The notes under the pieces were generated by a model. That model worked only from the letters and a program-made list of their open reading frames with translations. It had not been told where the DNA came from and did not search any database. From Diatrype stigma (Eukaryota > Ascomycota > Sordariomycetes > Xylariales > Diatrypaceae), in the NCBI GenBank assembly GCA_022225965.2, contig JAKJXP020000128.1:1-64000 (forward strand): a stretch of DNA of 64,000 nucleotides, in the 5' to 3' direction. Of this stretch, positions 34,950 through 46,602 are shown piece by piece. The translations under genes and the position numbers were made by a program. Position 1 is the stretch's first letter, and each line of letters opens with the position of its first letter.

Positions 34950-37900
34950 AAAAAATCGTCGAAAATTACGACATATGACGCAATAAAAACATAACCCAAT
35001 TATTCGAAAACGAAAAAATAAAAGTTAAACTTATCGAAAACTGGCGCGATAAATATAAATTTAAAACCCTTTATTTATTAAGCGCCGAAAACGAAACAGT
35101 CGTTAAAAAGAAGTTCGAATCTATGCATAATTTAAAACGTTTCGATTAAATAAATGATTTTATTTTATTTGTAACTTTATTATTCGTGGTTTATAAATTA
35201 ATTAAAAAAAGCGAATCGGTCGATTAATAATTGATTTATAACTATTAAACGACGTTATAAAACAAAACAATTACTTTTTAATACATATAAATAATCTTAT
35301 AATAAAGATTAAAAAAAAGCTATATTAATGCATCGTCGATGGTTTAACGTTTTATTATTAATTTCCGGTTCGAATTAAAAATAGGCATAAAATGATTATT
35401 ATATTTCCAAAAGGTTTCGAAATATTTAGCGTAATATTTATAAGTTTTTGCAATTTAGCTGTTTTCGGTTAACGCTTTTTTAATTACAAATTAATGCCTT
35501 ATAAGAATTTCGTTAAGGCATATATTAATGATATTATTATTTATAGCGATCTTTTTAATAATTATTATAATTATTTGCATAAAGTATTCGCATTATTCGA
35601 CAAAATCGGCTTTTTTTTAATTTAAAGAAATCTTTTATTGGATATTTTTTAATTAAGCTGTCGGTTTCTAAATTAACGTATTCGGAACGTCGATAATTCC
35701 TAATAAACTTAATGTTATTCGAAAACTTAAGTTTCTTATGATATTGGGAGCAATTAAGCGTTATATCGATATAACCATTTTTTTTTCGTAAATATGTATT
35801 ATGGTATTAATAAAAGATTTTTCTTAATTAAAAAAAACAAAAATGTTATTAAACGTAAAAAAAAACTTTATTTCCAAATCATAAACCGCACGAAAAAAAT
35901 AAATAACGAAATAAACGTTTAAATTAAAATACATTAAACGCAAAACGTTTAATATATTATAAGTATAATTATATAACGATTTCGTTTTAATTTATTAAGA
36001 TTACGATCGAATTATATTTATAAAAATAAATGCATTAAAATAACGAGGTTTCGGAATTATTATATTTTATCTTAACCAAATATAAAACGGCCAAATATTA
36101 CCGGTTAATTTTATCCAGTTTATTATATTTTTATTAAAAGTTCTTATAAAAACAAAAAAGAATTATAATACGATTAAATTAAAAGCCGCCTATTTAGTTT
36201 AAATTATACGACATTAACGCATATACTTTTAATCGTATAAATATTTCGTTATTATTTTAACAAATCATAAAATAATTAAAGGCATTATTAAATAAAAACG
36301 GTTAATTATATTAAACGTCGTAAAAATAAACCCTTAATTAATAATAATATTTGCATATTTATTATAATTTAAAATAAAGGTTTATTATATTCCTGGCAAA
36401 ATTAACGTTGTTTTTAACGTATTATTTTAATTATTTATAAAAAAACCGCAAAGGATATTAAAAAAGCCAATAACTTAATTAAATTAAAATTAAACGATAT
36501 TATTAAAGCTATCGGTAATTTCGTTAAAACATACATAACTATGGATTTAAAATTTCGCCAACGACTAATATAAAGCTATTCGAAAAATATTAAGTAATTA
36601 AAACTAAAAAATACGTTAATTAATTTTAATACAAACCATTAAAGCAAATAATATAAATATATTATTATTAACGACCTTATTTATTATGTTTTTCCATTTA
36701 ATTAACGAAACCTTTATATATTTTTAAATTATATAATAAACGTATTTAAGTTGGTTTATAACGAAAAACATCATTTCGGCCTTAAACGCATGCTTTAAAA
36801 CCTTAAAGGATTTATTATTTACGAATTAATCCGTAAGGTATTAAATTATATGAAATATTGCCTTTAATGCATAATTAATAAAACGAATATATAAAAAGAA
36901 TTAAAAAAACTTATATTTATTAATCATTTAGCCATTTTTTATTATACCGTTATTTGGGATTTTATCGTAAAAGTATTAAAAATATCATTTTTTAATATAC
37001 CATAAATAAAAGCCGGCTTTATTACGTTTAACGTATTTATAATTATTATTTACAAATTTAACAAAAAAGCCATCCTTTTATTAGGCCATATAAAGTATAC
37101 GGCAAAAAATTAGGTTTATATTTTCGGCATAACATTAAAAGCTTTACGATTAAAATTAGCCGAAAAAGGCAACATCGGACCGAAACAGGAAGTTTATTTT
37201 AGAATTATGGCAAATACTGTTTTTAAAATTAAATATTAAGCTAGCTTTTTTAATTAGCTGGTATATATAAACCGATAATTAAATAAAACGACGAAATAAA
37301 AATATTAAAATAATTATTCGATATTATGCCGATTAAAGCGATAAATCTTAAATATTTATTATATTAATATTGCAGCATAATATAAATAATTTAAAATTTA
37401 CCGTATTTAATAAATTATTTAACGAAATAATTATAGGTTTTAAACTTAGTTTTATAATGTTTATATTAGACTTATTTAAAAATACGGTTAATTTCGATAC
37501 GATACGGTAATATTATTAAAAAGAATTAAAATAATTATTAATTTCGTAATTATAAACTTTAAGATTCGATATAATAAAGTTAAACGTTAAATTAATTTTA
37601 ATATAAATAATTAAATATACTTTAAGTTATATAAAAGTTATAACCTTTTAAGAAAGTTATTACGTAAATAATTATAATAACGATTCGAATCTTAAATAAT
37701 TATCGAGAAAATAAGCGACTTAATATATAAACTTAGTTTTTTACGTTATCAAAAAATATATAATACGATTTCGATTAATTAATTAATTCCCGTTTTTAAA
37801 AGTAAAAACCTTTATAACCGAAAACAGCTATAAGCCGGAACGGTTATCGTCGAAAGCGACGACGATAAATGGAAATCATATGAAATTAAAAAATTAATAA

Positions 37901-38110
37901 ATAAACGCGTTATATTAGCGAATTATAAACCGGAAATCCAATATTTGATATAATGGAAAACATACGATACATAATACGACGAATAATATTTATGCAAATT
38001 GTTTATATAAAACGTCTTAATATTGGTCGAAAAATACGATAAAGCCCATAAAACAAACTTTAAATAAGACCTTAAATTAATTAAAAACGTACGCTTTAAC
38101 GAAGAAATTA
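34950..38110 (+). pseudogene. pol remnant of chromovirus B
   Basis: A stop-ridden region with Gypsy-like pieces: WRDKYKFKTLYLLSAEN near 35040, AIKRYIDITIFF near 35750 and, at its end, a chromodomain-like block (KRVILANYKPEIQYLI near 37910-37950; LVEKYDKAHKTNFK near 38026-38060). Reverse transcriptase and integrase cores are too damaged for me to place residues. The upstream part, about 31000-34900, is presumably gag and protease but shows no motif I trust. Confidence 0.5.
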
Positions 38111-38199
38111 AAGAAATATTTAAACTAAACGACTTAAAATAAAAAATGGTCGATAAAATATTACCGATAAATTTAAAAATGCAATTATTAATAAGCACT

Positions 38200-40362
38200 T
38201 TTTAACGCAAATTATAAAGCAAACGCGTATTTATTTAAATACCGTATCGGCTTTATTATATTAAATCCGAACGGCTTTTTATTATAAAATTATATCTTTT
38301 AATTTATAATTTCGCAATTATTTCGTAATTTTTATTTATTATTGCAACCTTATTTTTTAATTAACTTAAATCCTAAAACATTTTAAGCATTTTTATTTTT
38401 TACTTATAATTCTTAAATTCGTTGTTTTTATAATCGCGTATTACGGAAAATAAGTTTTCGTAACCGTACGAGATTTATGTTTCGCCGTTTATATTAATAA
38501 ACGCTTTCGCTTATATTAAAGATATCTTTCATTTTTATTATACCTTTAATTAATTCGATTATATAAATTATTACTAAGCAATATAACAAATCAAACGATT
38601 AAAAATATAATACAAAATACTTATATAAGAATTAAATCTTTGGTACATAAAATCGATAGCAAATAATTTAATATCCCAAAGAAAATTATAGTTTTAAACG
38701 ATATTAATAATTAATTATATTATTACGAAAACAAAAAATTAAAAGTATTTTTATTACTTAATTATCTTAATTGCCTGATATAATCTCTTTTAAATTGGAA
38801 TTTATTAATATAAACATAATCGTTAATATCGACGAATTCGCCAATTTCGATTACGGCAAAAAGGATTTTAACTATTCAAAAAACTAATTATTAATCGTTA
38901 CAAATAAATATTAACCAAAGGAATTTAAAAACTTCATTAAGTTAAATAAATCGATATTATAATATAAAACATTAATAACTGGTTCCAATAAAAAGGATAT
39001 TAAGGAAAACATTATTAAATCCTTTATTATAAGCCAATTTAAAATTAATACTTTTCGTAAGGTTAATACATTCGAAAATATTTTTAAAGCGCTATAATTT
39101 ATTTAATCCGAAATGCGCCTTAACGAATAAATAATGTAAAAAACGATAATAACTACTTTAAAAAATATTTATGTTATTTTAAAATAATATGGCATAATTA
39201 ATATTAATAAATTGGATAATGCTATATTATCTTAATCGATCCTAATTAAAGCATTTCGTATTTGCTATAAAATCTAATCCATTAAGTTAAAGCAAACACT
39301 TAAAGCCGTCGGCTTTATATGGTTAATAATTCCAAATAAATTCCGAAAGCTATTTATGTTTAAAAAAAAAATAAATGCGCGCAAATATTAAAAACAAAAA
39401 CTAATTATATGGCTTAATAATACCAAGAACTTAACGCTAAAAGCCATATTTTAATTAATATTCGAATTTAAAATATCCGTATTATTATTATCGTTTATAC
39501 CCATATCGGCTTAAATAAAGATCATATTACCGGCAATTCATATAAATATAAACAAAATTATAACCTTAATTACGGATTTAATTAAATTCGTTACCGATAC
39601 CAAAAACGATATAACCGTAATGCAAATAATTTTGTTAAACTTTATTATGTAATTAAAAGAAATAAAAAACATAATGCAAACCGTTAATAATAAAAACGAA
39701 CGTATAGCTAAGGAATAAATGGCACAAACCAAATATTTAATGGAATTTAAGGCAATCCTGGAATTCATTAAGGTTAACATCTTAAAAATCCCATATTAAT
39801 TAATTAACCCGCAATTATCGGCAAAGTCTTTAATATAATTATTAATATAATTATTAATATAATTATTAATATAATTATTAATATAATTATTAATATAATT
39901 ATTAATATAATTATTAATATAATTATTAATATAATTATTAATATAATCGCCAATTTAATAAGTTCCTTTATTATAACAATTGCAAGTATCGACTTAATTT
40001 TAATCCTAATTTTAATAAAGCCCATGGTTTTTATTAAATGCGAAAAAAAAAAAACGCAAGCATAATTAAATAACATACGCAATTATAACGGTATTATAAA
40101 CGATTATTCCTTAAGGTGCATTATCCGGTTATTTTAACTTAATATATTACCTTTTCTTAATTATTAGTTTCTTAAAATTAATACGCTTAAATTATGAAAT
40201 ACCATTATAAACGCGTTTAAACTTAAAAAACATTATTATATAATTAAGTTAAACGAAAATATAAGGTACGGTAATAACATGAAAAAAAGGAAACGAGGAT
40301 TTTGGTTCGAGTTATATTATAACAAAATTAACGAAACGTTAATACATTTAAAAAAAGGCCGT
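38200..40362 (+). other. Extra 3' region of chromovirus B, unassigned
   Basis: About 2.1 kb between the chromodomain end and the 3' LTR. Short residual reading is visible (KAVGFIWLIIPNKFRKLFMF near 39300; AQTKYLMEFKAILEFIKVNI near 39725), so it once coded for something. I do not recognise the product. It could be an additional ORF of the element, captured host sequence or a further degraded insertion. Confidence 0.4.
39833..39945 (+). repeat. 12-bp minisatellite
   Basis: About nine perfect tandem copies of the 12-mer AATATAATTATT. The minus-strand translation is an Ile/Leu-rich periodic peptide, an artefact of the repeat. Its perfection contrasts with the decayed sequence around it. Confidence 0.9.
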
Positions 40363-40508
40363 TATTAAGAAAGCAGGAGCAGTTATAATAATTACTAACC
40401 TAAGTTATTACATTAAATAAACCTCTTTATTAAACGCGACCGGCACATTTAAGCCTGGATAATATAACTACGTTTTTACCTTTATTTAATTGTTTCCGCT
40501 GCCTTATA
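40363..40508 (+). repeat. 3' LTR of chromovirus B
   Basis: 146 bp, the same length as the 5' LTR, followed by the TSD ATTTT at 40509-40513, where hAT copy 2 resumes. Confidence 0.82.
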
Positions 40509-42080
40509 ATTTTTATTTTTATCGTTTATAAGTTCGGAAATAATATTATCGAATAAGGCGTTAATAAGGGAAAGCTTTTTTTTTCTTACGAAAGTAAATT
40601 AAAGGCCCAAAAGCGATCGTAATTTTATCGGCTTTTTTAAAATTCGAACCGTCCGAATTAACGGATATATCCGAATTAACAGCTTTATTTAAATTTACGT
40701 ATTGCTATAACTAATATTTAATAATTCTTTTTTTAATACTTTTAATTAAATCGGTATTTAATGCTTAAATGTTTCTTAAGCGTTTATTTAAATAAAAAAT
40801 AATAATGCCTTAATATATAATAACCTTATTTAATATTTTTCGATATTTTTAAAGTTTTTCATAAGCCCGCTTTAAGCCGATTCGAATTTCGTTATAATTA
40901 TTTTTTCCGAAAACCTTAGGGTTCGCCCGATTAAAATGGACATTTTCCTTTTTTCTTTTGCGAATATTTAATTGGATTATAGTTTCGAAGCCGCATTTAG
41001 TAAGAATTCGTTTACGTTTTAAGATACGTTAAATAAACGTTTGGAAATATTAGAATATAATATATTAAAAAAAAGCAGCAGGTTAAAAAAATCGAATAAA
41101 TCGTTTTAATAAATATCGTATTAACGAAAGCGAATATATAGCGGAAAAGAAAAAGGGGCATATATTATTTTCGGTTTTTTCTTTTAATAATTTGAATTTA
41201 TTTAATTGCCGTTAAAGGTTTATTTTTGATTTATATAAAAAAGGCATTATTATATTAATACTAACGCGATTTAATTCGTATTATAATATTATTTTTTTCG
41301 AAAATACGAAAAGTCCTTTTTATTATTTCGAGGGTTTGTTATTTTTCGGGGCTAATTTCGTACTTTTACGTTATTCGGAACCCTTTATTCGATATTCGTG
41401 CTTAGAAATAATGGAATCGATTAATGGATTCCTTAAAATTTAAGGAATTACGTATTTCGTATAGCATTTCGTTTTATTTCGTATCGTTATAAACCTTAAA
41501 AAAGCAACCAAATTCATTTTCGTTATTGGAATCGTAAATGGAAGCATAAAAAATAAGATATTCGATTTTATCGGCTTTATTGTCGGCATTTTCGAGAAAT
41601 TTATCGATGGTTTCCTCGATAATTTAACAATCGACGGCTTTCTTTTTAGCCTTAAAAGTCCGTATTTTTCGCCGAAAAGTATCGCGTTATAAGGCATTTT
41701 ATCGTATAAAATTATTAACTTTATAAGCTTTACCGACCGAATTAATAGCAATAAATTTAGCGTTGATGTTTTTTTTTTAAAAAAACGAAGGCGATAACTA
41801 CGATATTAATAATATATTTCTAATAACAAAAACGCCGCGTAATTATTATTTATTAAGCATTATATTTAAAAAAAAGAAAATCTAAGAAATATAAAAAATA
41901 AGAATATTTCGAATATAAGGCGAAAGGCTTTATTATTAATTAAAAATATTTTTATTAATAGCTATTCTTTATAATTTAAATAAGAAATTTATTTTTCGTA
42001 TTATTTAAAATAAAAATTCCGAACCGATAATTAATGCCGTATAAATTTAATATATCTTAAAAATGGAATAATATGTTTTT

Positions 42081-42567
42081 TGTTACGTAATATAACCATT
42101 CCAGCTTTTATATATAATTAAATATATGTTATTTCAGTAACTTTTAAAATGGCACATGCTTTTAACGCAGTAGCATAGCGCATTTTATAACATATGATAG
42201 CATTTCTTAAACGTTTCATTCTTAAAACCTGGATTCGAATTCCACCAGTAATTCGGTCGCTGGCAAAATGCCATTAGCTTCTTATATGTACGTATAATTA
42301 TGTTATAATAATACCTTATATATGTATATTTAATAAGCTATAAAAATCCTTATTACGTAATTATTTCCGCAACCGGATAACCTTGAAACGATTATGCCAC
42401 CTTAGCGCGTATTACCGCCGAAGACGCCGATATAAATGCTTTATCGGTAGGCATATGTTACGTAATACAGCCATTCCAGCTTCCATATATAGTTAGATAT
42501 GTATTATTTCAGTAACTTCTAAAATGGCATACGCTTTTAACGCAATGACATAACGCATTTTATAACA
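42081..42567 (+). mobile_element. TRIM-like miniature LTR element
   Basis: Two 112-bp direct repeats (42081-42192 and 42456-42567), both beginning TGTTACGTAAT and ending CATTTTATAACA, enclose 263 bp without coding capacity. They differ almost only by C/T and G/A transitions. TTTTT flanks both ends (42076-42080 and 42568-42572). The corresponding site of hAT copy 1 (about 20860-20890) lacks the insertion and has one A-run, giving a natural empty site. The interior holds GGATTCGAATTCC (about 42222-42234), which resembles a tRNA T-arm/B box. Without coding genes it would depend on proteins of an autonomous LTR element. Confidence 0.8.
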
Positions 42568-43876
42568 TTTTTTATAATATAACTGCCCGTTATTTTTTAT
42601 ATTGCAATAAACCGCGTTTGAAGTTTTTATTGGTTATTTATAAAATAAATAATTACTTTTAGCATTTTCTTTATTTGGAAATTCTTATATATTAAACGAA
42701 AAATGGATTTTCGAAAAAATATCGTTACGAAGCTATTATATAATAACAATACGGGCGAATAAAAAAATCCGTTTTAATTAAGTTATAATAATATTATAAA
42801 AATTACGAAAAGTCTTACCGGTAAAAATGCAATTAAAAAAGCCTAATAATTCTTAAAATTAATTCCGAATGCAAATAGCCGAAAAAACGTTATATATCGT
42901 AATTAATTTTATTAGCCGTTATTTATAATTATTTATTATATTTCGTACGGATTATTATTAGGCATAACTTTTAATTTATTAATAAATTAAAAAACGAACG
43001 TATTTTTTTAATTATTAAAGAAACTGCTAAAGGTAGTTTTATAATTAATCCGTAATAATAATATAATAATATTTCGTAAAATAATATTTAAAATTATTAA
43101 TAATTTAAATTTTATATTTTTTCGTAAAGCCTTTTTAATTATAGCGATAATAATATTATTATTTATCGTTTATATCGATATTAAAAATGCCGTTTTCGTT
43201 TTCGACTTAAAGCATTTCGATAATATATTCGTTATGCTTTAAGATATCGAATTTCGCGCCGTTCGATTCGAATTACGAATAAGCGATATATTCGCTATTA
43301 CTAAGTTTTATTCGAAAAAGCTTTTTTACGTTCGTATTGGGCTATATGAAAACAGTTTTTTCCAGGAACTATTAGCGAAAGGAAATCTTTAAAACATAAA
43401 AAAAGGCAACGCCTTAACGCAATTCGAAAAATGAATTAAATATCATAAACATATCGCAAGAAAAAATAGCTTATTAAAATAAAAATAAATTAAATATAAT
43501 AAAAATGGAAAAATTTTAAAATAATAAACTATTAACGGAAATTTTATTTATTTATATAAAATACTGCAATTTTAAAATAATGCTTTAGTTATAAATAATT
43601 GGAAATACCGAAATGGCTCGATCATATTAAACCAGGATTCGAAATATTAAAAAATTCTAACGATTTTTATTTATAAACAATACAAATAAGTTTATAATAG
43701 GTATTTTCGAAAAGGTTTTAATTAATATCGCGATTATCGAAATATGCATTATACGTTTAATAATTAATAAAAACAATTAATTAAAAAAGCCCATTATTTA
43801 TCTTAATTAAAATAAACGATTTCATTAATTAACGAAAACAATTTAATTAAGAAATTAATTAATTAAAAAATCGATT

Positions 43877-43894
43877 AAATTATTGGCAACGCTA
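43877..43894 (-). repeat. Terminal inverted repeat of hAT copy 2, right in the window
   Basis: Read on the minus strand: TAGCGTTGCCAATAATTT. The TSD copy ATCCCGCC follows on the plus strand and belongs to the HET gene. Confidence 0.75.
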
Positions 43895-43902
43895 ATCCCG
43901 CC

Positions 43903-44875
43903 CGTTATGGCTGGGAATTCCGAGGCCATTATGGCAGCTTCTCTATCCGTCGCTACGGCAAGGAAGTCGACGCGCAAGCCATCGGGGGATTAATGCAGAC
44001 TTGGTTATTTTTCGGCTTGCTATTTACATTCACCGGGAAGAAAGTCGTCGCAGATCCATTATATAAACGTAGTAAACATGACAAGCTCATCCTGGCGACG
44101 TCTCAACTACCGAGTCTCATTGGCGAGTGGACGCAACAAATCATATCAAAACAATGGTCAACTGAGCAAACCCAACTTATGGCCTGGAAAGACAGCCTTT
44201 ACAATCCATTGCTGTTAGCCCGTGAAAAGGTTCTACAAATCAAAAGCATAGAAATCTACAGAAGCCTAGACACCGTTTGCATGTCGATTGCCGCGCTTGG
44301 AGAATACCTGAACCAAGCAATCAAAGATATTCACATCAAAAGGGGATTTGAAGCTCCCGTACAGCAAAACTGGAGAGTTCGAGGATTCGCGGATTGTGGG
44401 GAGCCACTACTAAGGTTGATGTTTTCATATGGGTGGTGCCCTAATTGGACGACCTCTCTCGACGGTCCGACCATGATGTCACTTGGTAAACTCTGGTTTT
44501 TGGCGAATATACAAGCTCCCAAAAGCCATGGACGCCATGACACCTGCACAGAGGAGAAATGTAACCTCTTGAATGTTCAAGATTACAGACAGAAGCATCA
44601 ATCGGACGGTTGCCGATGTGAATCCCTAGGCGCGTCTCACCTTGATATTGAGAGTACGCTAAATATGAATGCACTACCTATCATCGTCCACGAAGGGCAT
44701 GGCAATGGTAGAGGTAGCCCGAGTGACCCCTTGGACTTGTCTGTTGAAGCTTACCAAGAGGGCTGCGAATTCATTGCAATTTCTCATGTGTGGGCTGACG
44801 GACACGGTGTCAGTTTTTGTATAGGATCAAAATGCCAGGGCAACCTTTCGTATTAACAACAGTCTGAAACCTAAC
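43903..44875 (+). pseudogene. HET-domain gene, middle part
   Basis: It continues the frame interrupted at 30247: RYGWEFRGHYGSFSIRRYG, then a helical stretch, a Cys-containing segment (DTCTEEKCNLL) and the HET core start YQEGCEFIAISHVWADG near 44750-44800. After HVWADGHG there is a donor-like GTCAGT (44810) and an acceptor-like TTAACAACAG ending at 44861, a 50-odd-base intron candidate. The phases across it do not quite agree with the downstream frame, so there is either a one-base change or a different junction. The segment ends at CTAAC (44871-44875), the left TSD of a probable solo LTR. It is GC-normal with no RIP-type stops. Confidence 0.75.
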
Positions 44876-45130
44876 CTTTTAGGATTCCTAAGAAGCCCCA
44901 AAGCCGTACGGACCTGTATTTATACCCCTCACGGGCCCCTATAAGGATCACGTGACGCCATACCCTAACATACGGTAACGAAGAGGACAACTGTTGGGTG
45001 GCTAGTACCTTAGTTATTCTATCCACTCCAGTATATATAGGCTAGCTCTTACACTCAGCTTCACAGCTGGATCCTACACACTTACATATACCGATTTTCA
45101 CCACTCCTTCTTTTCCCTTCTTTCCTTACA
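44876..45130 (+). mobile_element. Probable solo LTR inside the HET domain
   Basis: 255 bp between two copies of CTAAC (44871-44875 and 45131-45135). It begins CTTTTAGGATTCC and ends TTCCTTACA, similar in its termini to the Copia LTR of this window (TYTAGGATTAGC ... CTTATA). It has an LTR-like plan with TATATATAG near 45032 and pyrimidine-rich sequence downstream. It shows no RIP, unlike the large elements nearby. An alternative 8-bp repeat, TAACAACA (44854 and 45132), could also be read as a TSD, but the CTAAC solution gives an LTR-like CA end and a better HET frame. Confidence 0.55.
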
Positions 45131-45135
45131 CTAAC

Positions 45136-46602
45136 AACACTCTACCGAAGTGTTTTCTTCACTATCTTGTCGGATTGCTTAGGAACTTGCCAGGTGCTAT
45201 TACGACACAGAGGTTCTGGATGGATACACTATGCGTACCGAGAAAACCGCCATCATTACGGAGAAAGGCCACAAAGAAGTTGAAGGACCCCTACGAACTG
45301 GCGACACATGTGCTCGTAATTGATTCTTACTTAGAGTCTCTCGTCTCTGAACCTATGTCGGCAGTCGACCTTGTAGCTCGCATAGAACTATGTGCTTGGT
45401 CACGACGGCTGTGGACGTTCCAGGAAGGGCGATTAGGCCGGAGAGTGTGGTTCCAATTCAAGGACAAAGCGGTAGAGCTATTCCAAGTCATACAAGATAC
45501 CTGGACCCAGAACTTTTCCCGCATCCCCTCGCGCCCCTCTCACTCCCTAGACCTCTCCATTCTGCTTTCTTATAATTCATCCCGGATCTGGGAACAGGAG
45601 GAGCTACGACACGTGTCGACTAAACTCCCCTTTATACGCCACTCGCTTTGTGCTAGGGACACAAGCCACGCTAGGGATGAGCCGATATGCCTTGCAAGCA
45701 TTATGTCCCTACCCTTGGATCCCATTCTTGGTGTGGAAACTGCCATGGAAAGAATGCATCAATTCTGGTCACTGATGCCACACGTTCCCATCGGCCTAGT
45801 ATTCTCCACAGCCAAAACGAAATTAGACATACTGGGGTATAGATGGGCACCTGCATCTCTCATGGGTGATTACATTGTCGGGAAATGGGGTGGGCCGCCG
45901 GGTTTGTTCAACCAAATCACTGCAAAGCCGTCAGATATGGGATTGATGGCAAGAACGTACTTGAGACCGATTCAAAGTATTCGCAATCAAGTACAAGTAT
46001 CTCCAGAAGATATTAAAGTGGCTGAGAAGCACTTGCTGAACCAGACGAATAAGAGAACCGCAACAATAGAATCCTTTGTGATAACTGATGAGTATGGGAT
46101 TTGGTATAAGTGTCTTTTGAATGAGAACTGGCACCAGAACCCTGCACCGGTCGACGAACACGATTCCCTCGGTATTCTGCTAGGTCGCCAGTTGAACCCC
46201 TCCAGCAAGGTCTACACCGGACAGTCTCACGAAGAAGGAGTCCTCGTCACATACAGGGCTGGATCTCGAAAGCTGACAGTGCACCGCCACGTTTGGTTAA
46301 GTGAGGTACATTCCAATGAACAGAAACTATGGGGCTTACTGTTGGGGATTGTTGAAAGGGGATTGACGAATTCCTCCAAGTCTCTCAAGCGGGAGTCGTG
46401 GGAAACAAATGAGATTGAGAGCTTCTTGCAAACATGCCCAGAGGCATTGCAGCTAGGAAAGCTGGTCAATGAACGACACGGATACTCCTGTACCGATGAA
46501 GCTGTTCTGACTGATTTGACTTCCAGTTTTCGACATTTCACCTCACAATGGCCATTATTTGGAATAGGCTCGTCAGACGTGCAAACTTGGTGTATCTCAT
46601 AA
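45136..46602 (+). pseudogene. HET-domain gene, C-terminal part
   Basis: The open frame runs from NNTLPKCFLHYLVGLLRNLP through the conserved HET core RFWMDTLCVPRKP, HVLVIDSYLES and RLWTFQEGRLGRRVWFQF, to a long variable C-terminus ending DVQTWCIS at 46602. The HET domain (Pfam HET) acts in heterokaryon incompatibility and TIR-like death signalling; the C-terminal region is usually specific to each paralogue. This portion is undamaged, so the gene was functional until recently or is a segregating broken allele. Confidence 0.82.

Larger units (their letters stand above)
30719..40508 (+). mobile_element. Ty3/Gypsy chromovirus B, 9.8 kb, RIP-degenerate
   Basis: Two 146-bp LTRs (30719-30864 and 40363-40508) start TATTAAGA and end TTATA, which is TG...CA after RIP. 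Both are flanked by ATTTT (30714-30718 and 40509-40513). The same region of hAT copy 1, near 29350-29400, is uninterrupted, which confirms the insertion. A TGG-starting primer site follows the 5' LTR. Near 37850-38080 a chromodomain is visible (KRVILANYKPEIQYLI, then LVEKYDKAH), and GAIKRYIDITIFF near 35750 fits the segment after reverse transcriptase. About 2.2 kb lie between the chromodomain and the 3' LTR, more than chromoviruses usually have. No open frame of useful length is left. Confidence 0.8.
30248..43894 (-). mobile_element. hAT-like DNA transposon (copy 2), inverted to copy 1, with nested chromovirus and TRIM
   Basis: The ends are TAGCGTTGCTAGTAATTT at 30248-30265 and, on the minus strand from 43894, TAGCGTTGCCAATAATTT. 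Both fit YARNG. The flanks are ACCCCGCC (30240-30247) and ATCCCGCC (43895-43902), an 8-bp TSD with one C/T change. Removing the nested elements leaves about 3.36 kb, close to copy 1. Its minus strand matches copy 1 over long stretches: 43000-42850 matches 20440-20600, 41750-41440 matches 21200-21500, 41050-40840 matches 28840-29060, and 30690-30530 matches 29410-29540. It is therefore a related element in opposite orientation. No intact transposase remains. Confidence 0.78.

Noticed and set aside
39804..40082. Minus-strand Ile/Leu-rich protein of 92 residues
   Set aside because: It is a translation of the 12-bp minisatellite inside a dead retrotransposon.
19517..43894. The 24-kb AT-rich block as a centromere or a pure AT isochore of unknown origin
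   Set aside because: All of it resolves into nested elements with matched LTRs, terminal repeats and TSDs, and it splits a recognisable host gene.
44854..45139. 8-bp repeat TAACAACA as the TSD of a DNA transposon
   Set aside because: The enclosed sequence has no inverted termini, whereas CTAAC gives LTR-like ends and a better HET reading frame. The alternative remains possible.
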